Below, one piece after another: positions 42,971-52,330 of a stretch of DNA of 64,000 nt. The notes below the pieces were generated by a model. The model was not told where the DNA came from. It worked only from the letters and a program-made list of their open reading frames with translations, and did no database searches. Both the position numbers and the translations under genes were made by a program. Source of the stretch: UTCFX2 sp002050125 (GTDB lineage: Bacteria; Chloroflexota; Anaerolineae; Anaerolineales; UBA4823); the NCBI GenBank assembly GCA_027494035.1, contig JAOSJQ010000001.1:1178001-1242000 (forward strand). Reading direction: 5' to 3'. How positions within the stretch are numbered: position 1 is the stretch's first letter; every line of letters begins with the position of its first letter.

Positions 42971-43231
42971 TCAGCGCAACTCCACAACAAATTTGATCGC
43001 GGTGCGAACTTTATCATCAATCTCAACGTCCACAAATTCGGGCGTAAAGATAATCTCGTAGCCATCTTCTTTAAGATAGCCTTTCGCAAGGGCGAGCGCC
43101 TTAATGGCTTGATTGACCGCGATCGCCCCAATCGCCTGTACCTCGGCGCGTTTGTTCTCCCGAAAGACGCCCGCAATAGCGCCCGCGACGGCGGATGTGC
43201 GCGAAGTACCCGAAACCTTTATAATGCTCAT
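42971..43231 (-). CDS. spoVS: Stage V sporulation protein S (SpoVS)
   Basis: 86 residues, the full family length. MSIIKVSGTSRTSAVAGAIAG, AIGAIAVNQAIKALALAKGYL and a C-terminal strand KFVVELR match SpoVS throughout. In Bacillus it affects spore coat and septation. Many non-sporulating bacteria, including Chloroflexota and Thermus, keep it, and there its role is unknown; nucleic-acid binding of the Alba-like fold is suspected. No other sporulation gene is in the window. Confidence 0.92.
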   Translation of the reverse strand: MSIIKVSGTSRTSAVAGAIAGVFRENKRAEVQAIGAIAVNQAIKALALAKGYLKEDGYEIIFTPEFVDVEIDDKVRTAIKFVVELR

Positions 43232-43390
43232 AGTGCATTCCCCTTGTCCGCAGTTCCCGTGCTTGGATCAAAAGGTGCGATTTCTGAAGACCTGTATTAA
43301 TCATTTTACTGGATTTTAGATGGCAAAGCAAGCATTTCTTTCATCAACAAGCCAATCAACAAGCCCGATTCCGATCTTTTGTTGTAAACT

Positions 43391-44512
43391 ATGGATATGA
43401 TCAGCGACTTGAACACCTCCTCACGTTTTTTGCTCGGTCCTGGACCGAGCATGGTACCGCCGCGGGTGCTGCGCGCAATGGCCTCCCCGCTGGTGGGGCA
43501 CCTGGACCCCGAATTTCTGCAGTTGATGCAAGAAGAACAGACGTTGTTGCGCCTGGTCTTCCAAACCGATAACGAGCTGACCCTCGCCCTGCCCGGCACA
43601 GGCACTTCTGGGATGGAAGCTGCGCTGTGCAATTTCATCGAGCCGGGCGACGCCGTGCTGGTGGCTAGCATGGGCTTCTTTGGAGAGCGGCTGGCAGAGA
43701 TTGCAGGAAGGTACGGGGCGCAGGTTGAGCGGTTGGAACGTCCCTGGGGCGAAACGTTCGATCCAGCCGAAATCGAAGCGGCGCTAAAAGCCCGCAAATA
43801 TAAGCTGCTGGCGCTGGTGCACGCCGAAACCTCCACCGGCGCTCTGCAGACCGGCATACCGGAGATCGCCTCTGCAGCCCACGCACAGGGGGCGCTGGTG
43901 GTGCTGGACACGGTCACTTCGCTGGGTGGGCTGCCGGTCGAGATCGACCACTGGGATGTGGACGTGGCTTACAGCGCGGCGCAGAAAAGCCTGTCTTGCC
44001 CGCCGGGGCTGGCGCCCATCACCGTTAGCGAGCGTGCCCGGCAGGCGCTGCGCCAGCGCAAGACGCCAGTTGCCAACTGGTACCTCGATTTGAACGGACT
44101 GGAGAAATATTGGGAGGCGCCGCACGCATATCATCATACCGCACCGATCAGCCTGCATTATGCGCTGCGGGAAGGCTTGCGGATTGTGGAGGAAGAGGGG
44201 CTGGAACCGCGCTTCGCCCGCCACCGCGCGTTTGCCGAGATGCTCTGGGAGGGTCTGGAAAACCTGGACTTGCCGCTGCTGATCCCGCTGGCGCAGCGGC
44301 TGCCGACGCTCAGCACGCCCCAGATCCCGCCCAGCATCGACGACGCCGCTGTGCGCCGGCGGCTGCTGGATGAGTACAACATCGAAATTGCAGCCGGCTT
44401 TGGTCCGCTAAAAGGGAAGATCTGGCGGATCGGGTTGATGGGACACAGCAGCCGGCGCGAGCACGTGCGTTTGCTGCTGGGGGCGCTGGAAGACATCCTG
44501 GCGAGCGCATAA
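43391..44512 (+). CDS. Class V aminotransferase, alanine/serine-glyoxylate type
   Basis: 373 residues. It begins with the family hallmark RFLLGPGPSMVPPRVLRAMASPLVGHLDPEF. The PLP Lys is in DVAYSAAQKSLSCPPGLAP (near residue 202) and the cofactor Asp in GALVVLDTVTSLGG. LLHAETSTG-like text (LVHAETSTGALQ) fits alanine-glyoxylate or serine-glyoxylate aminotransferases. It may belong to C2 or purine-nitrogen metabolism. No pathway partner is adjacent. Confidence 0.9.
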   Translation: MDMISDLNTSSRFLLGPGPSMVPPRVLRAMASPLVGHLDPEFLQLMQEEQTLLRLVFQTDNELTLALPGTGTSGMEAALCNFIEPGDAVLVASMGFFGERLAEIAGRYGAQVERLERPWGETFDPAEIEAALKARKYKLLALVHAETSTGALQTGIPEIASAAHAQGALVVLDTVTSLGGLPVEIDHWDVDVAYSAAQKSLSCPPGLAPITVSERARQALRQRKTPVANWYLDLNGLEKYWEAPHAYHHTAPISLHYALREGLRIVEEEGLEPRFARHRAFAEMLWEGLENLDLPLLIPLAQRLPTLSTPQIPPSIDDAAVRRRLLDEYNIEIAAGFGPLKGKIWRIGLMGHSSRREHVRLLLGALEDILASA

Positions 44513-44567
44513 CCTGACCCGGCGCGGCGCTTGTGCGGGCAGGTCGTCTATGGCACAATAGGCTGAT

Positions 44568-44924
44568 ATGGGGCGCTGGTTTCGCTTTCTAATCGCAATT
44601 CTGGTCGGCGCGGGCGCGGGCTTGGCTTACGGCTGGTTTATGCAGCCCGTGAAGTCGGTTGACATCACCCCCGCGACGCTGCGAATGGATTACAAGACCG
44701 ATTACGTCTTGATGGTCGCGGAAGCCTACGAAATCGACAAAGATGCGGCGCTGGCAGAACGGCGGCTGGCGGTTCTGGGCGAAACCCCGCCGCAAGTTCT
44801 GGTCGCCCAGGCGATCGAATTTGCCCGCAAAGTCGGCTACAGCGAGCCAGACATCAGCCGGATGCAGGCTCTACAAACCAGCCTGGAAGCCTCATCGCTG
44901 GGCGGGGGAGCGCCGGCGCCATGA
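44568..44924 (+). CDS. Membrane-anchored hypothetical protein, first of a tandem pair
   Basis: 118 residues. One N-terminal membrane helix (about 5-27) precedes an outside segment (VKSVDITPATLRMDYKTDYVLMVAEAYEIDKDAALAERRLAVLG) that looks like a helical hairpin of TPR type. It overlaps the next gene by 4 bp. The two proteins share the anchor, a FMQPV/FFQPV turn, a TPATLR/SPASLR motif, and an A-x-A-RRL/R-x-RLEL helix, so they arose by duplication. Function is unknown. Confidence 0.75.
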   Translation: MGRWFRFLIAILVGAGAGLAYGWFMQPVKSVDITPATLRMDYKTDYVLMVAEAYEIDKDAALAERRLAVLGETPPQVLVAQAIEFARKVGYSEPDISRMQALQTSLEASSLGGGAPAP

Positions 44925-45784
44925 GACGCGAGGAAAAGCGTGGACCCTGGTATCTTCTTACGGGCTTGGTGATCGGGGTTCTGCTTGGCGTAGGCTACAC
45001 CCGTTTCTTTCAACCGGTGGAATACGTGGAGACCTCGCCGGCTTCGCTGCGTCAAGATTTCAAGGATCAATACCGGACAATGATTGCCGCGGCGTATCTG
45101 GCAAACGGCGACCTGGTGCGCGCCCGAGCGCGGCTCGAGTTGCTGCAAGATGCGGACAGCGTACGCGCTTTGACCGAACAAGCCCAACGCAAACTGGCGG
45201 AAGAAGGCGGTTCTGAAAGCGGCATTTCGGACGAGGCGCGCGCTTTAGGTCTGCTGGCGGTTGCCCTGGGGCAGGCGCCGCCCGGTCCAGGGCAGGCGAT
45301 CACCCGCCCGGCGATCCAGCCCACCGGCACGACGGCGCTTGCGACCCCCGGGCGCCTGCTGGAGCCGCCTGCCGGCGCAACCGAAGCGCCAACTGGCAGC
45401 GAAGTCGAACCGACCCGCCCGGAAGCGTCCGCGCCGGAACGTCCCAGCCCGGATGAACCGTTCGTGCTCCTCAGCATGGAAGAAGTCTGCGACTTGCCCC
45501 TGGAAGAACCGCAGATCGTGGTGCAAGTGCAAGACCGTGAAGGCGAGCCGGTGTCAGGTATGCTGGTGGTGATCAACTGGGCGGGCGGGGAGGAGCGGTT
45601 TTTCACCGGTCTGAAGCCCGAAAAAGGGCTGGGCTATGCCGATTTCAGACCCGACCCGGCGTTTGTTTACAGTGTGCGCATCGGGGAAGACGGCGCCCCG
45701 CTTGGAAATATCAGCGCCTTGACTTGCACCAGCAACACCGGCAACTATTGGGGCGCAATTATTCTGACCTTTGGACAGCCATAA
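44921..45784 (+). CDS. Membrane-anchored hypothetical protein, second of a tandem pair
   Basis: 287 residues. A membrane helix at about 10-30 is followed by the same helical module as in the preceding protein (VEYVETSPASLRQDFKDQYRTMIAAAYLANGDLVRARARLELL). Next comes a Pro/Thr/Ala-rich linker (about 125-185) and a beta-rich C-terminal domain of about 100 residues (VCDLPLEEPQIVVQVQDREGEPVSGMLVVINWAGGEERFFTGL) resembling a carboxypeptidase-regulatory or Ig-like fold. It is exposed outside the membrane. The specific role is unknown. Start and upstream stop overlap as ATGA. Confidence 0.75.
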   Translation: MRREEKRGPWYLLTGLVIGVLLGVGYTRFFQPVEYVETSPASLRQDFKDQYRTMIAAAYLANGDLVRARARLELLQDADSVRALTEQAQRKLAEEGGSESGISDEARALGLLAVALGQAPPGPGQAITRPAIQPTGTTALATPGRLLEPPAGATEAPTGSEVEPTRPEASAPERPSPDEPFVLLSMEEVCDLPLEEPQIVVQVQDREGEPVSGMLVVINWAGGEERFFTGLKPEKGLGYADFRPDPAFVYSVRIGEDGAPLGNISALTCTSNTGNYWGAIILTFGQP

Positions 45785-45807
45785 GTTTGAACGATCTGGA
45801 GGCAGAC

Positions 45808-46074
45808 ATGAAAATCATTCTCGATCAACGGTCGTGCAAATGCTGGGACGCCCCCTGTGAGAGCCATTTCGGGTGGCATTTCCTGCGCGAAGAAATCACC
45901 CCGGTCGACTGCACCACCGAGATCACCGACGACGGACAAGAGGCGCTCACCTTTGTAATCCAGGATCGGGACGGCTCGCAAAAAATCCTGGTTGTGGATG
46001 AGACGAACCGCGGCGAGGCGTCCGACTCCTGGCGTTTAGCCTGGGAGAAGCAGCAAGCCGAGGGGTCTTCCTGA
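45808..46074 (+). CDS. Small conserved hypothetical protein, Cys-containing
   Basis: 88 residues from ATG 45808, which has GGAGG six bases before it (the frame also extends upstream into the preceding gene). CKCWDAPCESHFGWHFL holds three Cys and two His close together, a possible metal site. The rest is acidic. I recognise no family. It follows the membrane pair by 23 bp on the same strand. Confidence 0.6.
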   Translation: MKIILDQRSCKCWDAPCESHFGWHFLREEITPVDCTTEITDDGQEALTFVIQDRDGSQKILVVDETNRGEASDSWRLAWEKQQAEGSS

Positions 46075-46176
46075 ACCAGGCGCTTAACCCATAAACCGCT
46101 CGAACCCTCCAGGCGCGCCGGTAAACTGCGGAGTAACAACTGGCTCGCCTGGGTTTTGCAGAAATTACCGGAGACC

Positions 46177-47361
46177 ATGACCACTGAGCCGCGACCACCC
46201 AAACAAGCCAACGACTACCCGGCGGCAACCCAGTCCACGATTGCCTATTTCCTGACGAACATCATTTTAGGACTGACCACGGCAGCTCTCGGTCCGGCGC
46301 TGCCCAACCTCTCTGAGCAAACCGGCGCTCAACTGGGGGCGATCGGGTTACTGTTCACCGCGCAGAACTTCGGCTACATGTCCGGGTCGCTCGGGTTTGG
46401 CAACCTGTTGGACCGGGCGCCCGGCAACCGGCTGTTAACCATCATCCTGCTGACCATGAGCGCGATGCTGGGGCTGATACCGCTCACCGCGAGCCTGGCA
46501 CTTTTAATGTTGATTTTCTTTGTGCTCGGAATGGCAAACGGGGGTCTGGATGTGTGCGGCAACCCAATGCTGGTATGGATCTACCGCGACCGCGCCAACC
46601 CAGTTCTGAACGCGCTGCACTTCTTTTTCGGGATCGGGGCTTTTCTGGCGCCGCTGCTGGTCGCGCAATCCCTGACGATGGGTTGGGGCATTCGCGGCGC
46701 CTTCTGGCTGCTGGCGCTTTATCCGCTGCCGGTTGCGCTGTGGCTCTTTCGCCTGCCCAGCCCGTCCTCGCCAAAGGTGGACGAGTTGGTTGAGCATCAG
46801 CCCACACCCTGGCTGCTGGTCATTCTCATCGCGGTTGTGTACGCGTTCTACGTCGGCGCGGAGCTCGGATTCGGCGGTTGGATCTACACTTTTGCGATCA
46901 ACCAGGGCTTGGCAGGGACGACCGGCGCGGCATATCTGAACTCCTTGTTCTGGGGCGCTCTCACGGTCGGTCGGCTGATCAGCGTGGGGATCGCGACCCG
47001 CGTACGCCCGGCGATCATGCTCATGGTCGACTTTATCGGCTGCCTGGCAAGCCTGGGATTGATCTGGTCTGCGCCAGGATCTGTCACAGTGGTGTGGATC
47101 GGCACGATATTATTAGGGCTTTTCATGGCATCGGTTTTTCCAACCCTGCTGGCGTTTGCCGGGCGCCACATGACCTTGAGCGGCGCGACCTCGCGCTGGT
47201 TTTTTGTCGGCACCGGGCTGGGCGGCATGACTTTGCCCTGGGTTCTGGGCGAGTTGATCGAGCGCCACGGACCCGAGGCCATGATCCCAGCCCTATTCCT
47301 GACGATCGCGCTGGTGCTTCTCATCTTCAGCGGGACTACGATCGTCGCCGCGAAAAAGTGA
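46177..47361 (+). CDS. MFS transporter
   Basis: 394 residues from ATG 46177 (CCGGAG precedes it; the TTG at 46156 is less likely). Twelve membrane helices are apparent, with a FucP/glucose-type pattern: GAIGLLFTAQNFGYMSGSLGFGNLLDR in the first half and AYLNSLFWGALTVGRLISVG in the second. It exchanges or co-transports a small solute, possibly a sugar, across the inner membrane. No catabolic gene is adjacent, so the substrate is unknown. Confidence 0.88.
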   Translation: MTTEPRPPKQANDYPAATQSTIAYFLTNIILGLTTAALGPALPNLSEQTGAQLGAIGLLFTAQNFGYMSGSLGFGNLLDRAPGNRLLTIILLTMSAMLGLIPLTASLALLMLIFFVLGMANGGLDVCGNPMLVWIYRDRANPVLNALHFFFGIGAFLAPLLVAQSLTMGWGIRGAFWLLALYPLPVALWLFRLPSPSSPKVDELVEHQPTPWLLVILIAVVYAFYVGAELGFGGWIYTFAINQGLAGTTGAAYLNSLFWGALTVGRLISVGIATRVRPAIMLMVDFIGCLASLGLIWSAPGSVTVVWIGTILLGLFMASVFPTLLAFAGRHMTLSGATSRWFFVGTGLGGMTLPWVLGELIERHGPEAMIPALFLTIALVLLIFSGTTIVAAKK

Positions 47362-47476
47362 ACGTTCATAACTTCACAATTGAATTATTGCCGCTATAAT
47401 ATTGATGAACCAATCTTCCGCGCCGCCAGTAAAATGGCTCCGTGATGTGAGCGATGAAAAAAAGTGGAGGAATATT

Positions 47477-48280
47477 ATGTTGAAATCTCTAAGAAGGAAG
47501 CCAGCGCGGCATTTCCTGCCCCTTGTGGCGTCTGCGATGCTCATCCTGGCGGGACTGGCATGCGTCTTCGGTCCCGGCACGCGCGAACCGGCGCCAGATG
47601 AGACCGAGATTTCACGCAGCGTGGAGGAGACGCTGCAGGCGGAACAGCGCCTGACCGAGCAGCCTGGCTCAACCGAAGAGTCCGGCTTGCCAGCCACGGA
47701 GGGCGTTAAGCCGGATACCGAGGCGACTATCCAGGCGCAGCAAGCCACGCTGGACGCTCAGTCAACCGAACTGGCGCAGCCCAAAACAACTGAGCCGGAA
47801 AGCTCACCTGCCGCAACAAACACGTCGGAAGCGACTGCGCCCCCCACCTCCGGCGAACCGATCTCTTTGACAGACATGAAGTCCAGCACGCTGCGCCAGG
47901 CGCCCGGCTGCGGCGAAGATCGCAATGGCCCGCCCTGCTGGTTCGGTCGCGGGGACGAACTGCAGATGATGACTTTAAAGCCGATCTTTATCGATCCTGC
48001 CTGGAAGAACCCCCATATGACGTTTTCACACCGCTATGTGTTTGTGCAGAATGCGACGATCTACGCCAAGGTAGGCGGAGGCTGGGAGGTGCTGTGGTCT
48101 TTCCCAAGCGGTCAATCCACCGCCTGGGTGCCGTTCAAGGTCGATCTCAGCAAATACCAGGGCAAGGAGATCGAACTGCAGTTTATCGTGAGCGGAACCG
48201 CCGGCACGCTTTTCAACGCCGGGCAGCGCAACGAATGGGCGATCCGCGATCCAAAGATCATCCCGAATTACAACCCGTAA
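47477..48280 (+). CDS. Hypothetical lipoprotein with Thr/Ser/Glu-rich linker
   Basis: 267 residues from ATG 47477, with GGAGG seven bases upstream. The signal ends in LAGLAC. About 110 residues of Glu/Thr/Ser/Pro-rich linker follow. The C-terminal 130 residues are a beta-rich globular domain (LRQAPGCGEDRNGPPCWFGRGDEL, FVQNATIYAKVGGGWEVLWSFPSGQSTAWVPFKVDLSKYQGKEIELQFIVSG) resembling a jelly-roll carbohydrate-binding module. It sits on the outer face of the membrane. Binding target is unknown. Confidence 0.75.
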   Translation: MLKSLRRKPARHFLPLVASAMLILAGLACVFGPGTREPAPDETEISRSVEETLQAEQRLTEQPGSTEESGLPATEGVKPDTEATIQAQQATLDAQSTELAQPKTTEPESSPAATNTSEATAPPTSGEPISLTDMKSSTLRQAPGCGEDRNGPPCWFGRGDELQMMTLKPIFIDPAWKNPHMTFSHRYVFVQNATIYAKVGGGWEVLWSFPSGQSTAWVPFKVDLSKYQGKEIELQFIVSGTAGTLFNAGQRNEWAIRDPKIIPNYNP

Positions 48281-48301
48281 TTGAATACAATAAATAAGCG
48301 T

Positions 48302-48333
48302 AAAAGGCGCAGAAAAGCTCCTCTGCGCCTTTT
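48302..48333. terminator. Bidirectional terminator between the lipoprotein and recD2
   Basis: AAAAGGCGCAGA (48302-48313) and its complement (48322-48333) form a 12-bp stem. CGTTTTT follows on the plus strand and an A/T tail lies on the other side. The two genes converge here. Confidence 0.88.
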
Positions 48334-48338
48334 CGTTT

Positions 48339-50564
48339 TTATGCTTCCGACTGCAAACGCCAGTCCAAAGCGGTGTAGCGGCGGGAACCACGATCGTTGT
48401 GGACGGCAATGCCAATCGCGCGCCAGCTGCCGACCAGCACGCACAACTGTCGGGCGCGGGTCACCGCGGTGTAGAGCAGGTTGCGCTGAAGCATCAAATA
48501 GTGGCTGGTCACGAGCGGGAGCACCACCGCCGGAAACTCCGCTCCCTGGGCTTTGTGAACCGAAACGGCATAAGCCAGAACAAGCTGGTCGGCTTCACTC
48601 CAATCATAGCGCACCGCGCGGCCCTCAAAATCGATCAGCAGACTCTGGTCGTTCGCTTCGATTGTGTACAGCGAGCCGATGTCGCCGTTGAAGACCTCTT
48701 TTTCGTAGTTGTTGACCACCTGCATCACCTTGTCGCCCGCGCGCAGAAGCTGTCCGAAGAGCAGTTTTTCGGGTTTGGATACCGCTGCGGGGTTCAGGCT
48801 GGCTTGCAGGCGCGCGTTGAGGGCATTAACCCCAACCGGGCCGCGGTACATTGGCGAAAGGACCTGGATCTGATCGCGCGGGTGCAACCCAAATTTCTGG
48901 GGGATGCGCCGACAAGCCACCTCTTCGACCCAATTGGCGGCTTCTTCGGGCGTTTCGGCTGGGAAGAGGAAGAAATCTCCCGCTTGGCTGTCCGCGCCAA
49001 CCGGAAAGACCGGCGTCTCGCCATGGTTGATGCGGTGCGCATTGGTGATGATGTGCGAACTGGCTGCCTGACGAAAGATATGACCGAGGCGCGTCACGGC
49101 GAACTGCCCGCTTCCGATCAGATCGCGCAGCACGTCCCCTGCCCCGACCGAGGGAAGCTGATCCACATCCCCCACCAACAGCAGGTGCGTCCCCGGCTCG
49201 AGGGCTTTGAGAAGCTGATAGGCGAGGGCAAGGTCGAGCATGGATGCTTCATCGACCACCAACAAATCGGTTTTGAGCGGATTTTCGAGCCCGTATTTGA
49301 ACCCTTCACCCGGGGCATACCCGAGCAGACGGTGGATGGTGCTGGCGGGGCGTCCGGTAGCTTGGGCGAGGCGTTTGGCGGCGCGGCCGGTGGGCGAAGC
49401 CAGCAGGACGCGCTTGCCGGCGGATTCAAGCGTGTCAATCAGCGCCTTGAGCGTGGTCGTCTTGCCCGTCCCCGGACCGCCCGTGAGCACACCGAGAGTG
49501 TTGGTGAGCGCCATGCGGATAGAAGCCTGCTGCTCTGAGGACAAAGCCGGATCGAGGGCGGCAAAAGCCGGCGGCAGGTCGCTGAGACGGGTCGGGAAAG
49601 CGCGGGCGAGGGCTTTCAGCCGCTCGGCGGTGCCGAGTTCGCTGTGGTAAAACGGAGCCAGATAAACCGCGGTGCGAGGTTCGGCAGTTTGGTCGGTTCG
49701 GGAGCCCTCGCCGGGCTGCGGGAGGACTTGGATCGGCAGGCGCTCCAGGTAAACGCGCTTCGCTTCGCCCAGGCGCTGAACCGCGCCCGGTAAAATCTCT
49801 TCTGCCACCTCGAGCAAACCGGCAGCCCGGCGGATCAACTCGTCCTGGGGAACAAAAACATGCCCGTCGTTTCCAGCCTGGTCGAGGAGGTGTAGCAGAC
49901 CCGCCTCCAACCGACCAGGGTGATCGGCGGCTAACCCCAGCGCCTGGGCAATGCGGTCGGCGGTTTTGAACCCCACCCCGTAGATGTCCTGTGCAAGGCG
50001 GTAAGGATCGGTTTTCACGATGCCGAGCGATTGATCGCCGTATTGTTTATAGACCTTGACCGCCAGGTTGGTGCTGACCCCATAGCTGTGCAGAAAAAGC
50101 ATGATTTCTTTCACCTGCTGCTGCTCCCGCCACGCCGCCGAGATCAGCCCGGCGCGCTTCGGACCGATGTCGGGGACTTCGCGCAGGCGCTCGGGGTGAT
50201 TCTCGATCACCTCCAGCGTGCTTGCGCCAAAGCGGGCGACGATGCGCTCAGCCAGGCGCGGACCGATGCCGCGCACCAACCCCGAACCCAGGTAGCGCCG
50301 GATGCCGGCGGCGCTGGCTGGCAGGGTCTGCTCGCAAATTTGGGCTTGAAACTGCAGGCCGTGGCGCGGGTGATTGACCCATTCTCCCTGGAGCCGCAAA
50401 TGCTCTCCGACGGAAAGCTCCGGCAGGCTGCCCGTGACGGTGACCAGACCTTCACGGTCGGCTTGACGCAGCCGTCCCGGCTCGGGTTTTAAGCGGAGCA
50501 CGCTGTATCCGTTCTCGGGATTATAAAAAGTAATCCGCTCGATCGAGCCGGTCAGGGTTTCCAT
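48339..50564 (-). CDS. recD2: ATP-dependent DNA helicase, RecD2/TraA family
   Basis: 741 residues. An N-terminal OB-like part (TGSIERITFYNPENGYSVLRLKP) and helix-hairpin-helix repeats (IGPRLAERIVARFG, VPDIGPKRAGLIS) precede two RecA-like domains. Walker A is LTGGPGTGKTTTLKAL, motif II is LLVVDEASMLDLAL, and the late motifs are VSVHKAQGAEFPAV and LLYTAVTRARQL. This is a 5'-3' helicase; in bacteria without RecBC the long-N form (RecD2) acts in replication-linked repair. No recB or recC is nearby. Confidence 0.93.
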   Translation of the reverse strand: METLTGSIERITFYNPENGYSVLRLKPEPGRLRQADREGLVTVTGSLPELSVGEHLRLQGEWVNHPRHGLQFQAQICEQTLPASAAGIRRYLGSGLVRGIGPRLAERIVARFGASTLEVIENHPERLREVPDIGPKRAGLISAAWREQQQVKEIMLFLHSYGVSTNLAVKVYKQYGDQSLGIVKTDPYRLAQDIYGVGFKTADRIAQALGLAADHPGRLEAGLLHLLDQAGNDGHVFVPQDELIRRAAGLLEVAEEILPGAVQRLGEAKRVYLERLPIQVLPQPGEGSRTDQTAEPRTAVYLAPFYHSELGTAERLKALARAFPTRLSDLPPAFAALDPALSSEQQASIRMALTNTLGVLTGGPGTGKTTTLKALIDTLESAGKRVLLASPTGRAAKRLAQATGRPASTIHRLLGYAPGEGFKYGLENPLKTDLLVVDEASMLDLALAYQLLKALEPGTHLLLVGDVDQLPSVGAGDVLRDLIGSGQFAVTRLGHIFRQAASSHIITNAHRINHGETPVFPVGADSQAGDFFLFPAETPEEAANWVEEVACRRIPQKFGLHPRDQIQVLSPMYRGPVGVNALNARLQASLNPAAVSKPEKLLFGQLLRAGDKVMQVVNNYEKEVFNGDIGSLYTIEANDQSLLIDFEGRAVRYDWSEADQLVLAYAVSVHKAQGAEFPAVVLPLVTSHYLMLQRNLLYTAVTRARQLCVLVGSWRAIGIAVHNDRGSRRYTALDWRLQSEA

Positions 50565-50584
50565 AATTTCGTGAGTTTAGAAGA

Positions 50585-50626
50585 AAAAAAGTGCGCCAGG
50601 CAGCCCGTCCAGGCGCCCGGCGCATG
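50585..50626 (-). terminator. Terminator after the LCP-family gene
   Basis: TGCGCC (50594-50599) pairs with GGCGCA (50621-50626), and the stem continues inward with a G-T pair and GGC/GCC. The minus-strand transcript then reads CTTTTTTTC. Confidence 0.75.
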
Positions 50627-50630
50627 AGGT

Positions 50631-52070
50631 TTACGGAAGCTTGCCCGACTGCGCCCAGTCGTCCCCCACCACGACCTCGATGTCGTAGGGTTTTGTCGGA
50701 TCGTAGAAGTGATGAATGCGGTAAGGGTTGATCGCCATCAACTCCACCAGGAATTTGAGCGTGTAGGGTTTGCCGCTGAAGAAGGTGATTTCAGTCGTGC
50801 CAGTGTACTGGGCGGCGTTGCCGGTCTCGACCACGTTAATGCCCTGCGCCTTGAGATATTCGGTTGTGCTGGCTGCCAGCCCCGGCGCCGAACTGCCGTT
50901 CATAACCGCCACCCGCGCGCCCTCCTGTTTGACCAACTCGGACAGATCGAGCGCGCTGGCAACCGGGCTGGCGGGACCGCCTTCGCTGAAGATCTCATCG
51001 CGCAGGCTGCGGATCTTCTCGGTGAGCGGCTTGAGCACCTGCTGGGTGCCGTCCGGCGATACGGCGAACGCGATCTGCCCAGCCCCGATCGCGCCGCGCT
51101 TGATGTTCTCTTCGGGGATCTGGATCGCCAACCAAGCCAGCTTGATGGCGTCTTCCAGGCTCAGATTGGTATGCACGCCGGAGGAAACTTCGCCATAGAG
51201 GGTGGGCGCTTTCGAGATCAAGAGCGGCAAAAGATCGTATTCGAGCATGCGCTTCCGAATGCTCATGATGACCTGTTGCTGGCGCTCCGACCGGTCGAAA
51301 TCGCCGCCTTCGGACTTGCGAAAACGCACATACGCCAGCGCCAGATCGCCCGGCAAGGTGTAATGCCCCGGTTTGAGGCGCTTCACTTTGCCATCGCCAA
51401 GCGTGTCCAGCTTGATTTCCTGGGTGATGTCCAATTCCACCCCGCCAATCTCGTCAATAAAGCGCGCAAACGCGCCGAAATCGACCTGGGCGTAATAATC
51501 GATCTGAATGCCGAGCAGTTCCTCGACCGTATCGGCTGCGAGCTGCGGACCTCCGCCCGGAAGCTTGTTGGCTTCGCCCAACATATACGCGGTGTTGATG
51601 CGTCCATACTCGAATCCGGGGATGTTCACCCACAGATCGCGCGGAATGGACAGTATGCCGGCGGTGCGGTTGATCGGATCCACGGTCAAGAGGATCATGG
51701 TATCGGTGCGCGGCGGGCCATCACCCGCCCCCCAATCGCGATAGTCCAGCCCCATCACCAGCATCGTGACGCGGTTGGCGCCGTCCCAGGTGGGGTGCGC
51801 TGCGGCGTTCGCCGGCGCCAACGGTGCGGAGCCTGGCGCCGGGGCGCCTGGTTCCACGCCCGGCGCGGGATTTGGATCCTTGACCGAAACGCCGGGCAGA
51901 TTGGTGATCTGCCAGGAGGCGACAAAATCGCGCACGGTCACGAATGTCAGAAAAGCTGCCAGCAACGCGATAAAGAAAAACCCCGCCAACAACGCGATGC
52001 GCAGCACGACAACCGTGCGCTCATCGGAGCGGTTTGGGGTGGTATTTTGCATTTTTTCGATTCCAGCCAT
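50631..52070 (-). CDS. LytR-CpsA-Psr (LCP) family protein with LytR_C domain
   Basis: 479 residues from ATG 52070. One membrane helix (about 25-47) and a Pro/Ala linker precede the LCP domain (VTMLVMGLDYRD, RTDTMILLTVDPINRTAGILSIPRDLWVNIPG, FIDEIGGVELDI, FRKSEGGDFDRSERQQQVI). Its Arg and Asp residues bind the polyprenyl pyrophosphate. A LytR_C-like domain (VAVMNGSSAPGLAASTTEYLKAQGINV) is at the end. LCP enzymes attach glycopolymers to peptidoglycan on the outer membrane face. It is monocistronic, with a terminator after it. The 260 bases upstream show no other gene. Confidence 0.92.
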   Translation of the reverse strand: MAGIEKMQNTTPNRSDERTVVVLRIALLAGFFFIALLAAFLTFVTVRDFVASWQITNLPGVSVKDPNPAPGVEPGAPAPGSAPLAPANAAAHPTWDGANRVTMLVMGLDYRDWGAGDGPPRTDTMILLTVDPINRTAGILSIPRDLWVNIPGFEYGRINTAYMLGEANKLPGGGPQLAADTVEELLGIQIDYYAQVDFGAFARFIDEIGGVELDITQEIKLDTLGDGKVKRLKPGHYTLPGDLALAYVRFRKSEGGDFDRSERQQQVIMSIRKRMLEYDLLPLLISKAPTLYGEVSSGVHTNLSLEDAIKLAWLAIQIPEENIKRGAIGAGQIAFAVSPDGTQQVLKPLTEKIRSLRDEIFSEGGPASPVASALDLSELVKQEGARVAVMNGSSAPGLAASTTEYLKAQGINVVETGNAAQYTGTTEITFFSGKPYTLKFLVELMAINPYRIHHFYDPTKPYDIEVVVGDDWAQSGKLP

Positions 52071-52330
52071 ACACAATCCCTTATTATTTGCCCTGGCTCA
52101 ACCCGAGCCTGGAGCAGCGTGATTATAACACGCTCAAATGGGGCGAAAATCAGGCTTTGATGAGCGGCAAGAAAGGCGCCGCCCTGCGAACCGGGTGGGG
52201 TAATGTGGGTATAATGCTCTACAAAACAGGGCTTGAAACGCGGACGGTCTGCCTGGTATGTTTCCTGCACCAGGCTAACCGGTTGAGTCTTTGCACCACC
52301 CTGTCCAGCCAACTGACCCGGAGGCAGAGC

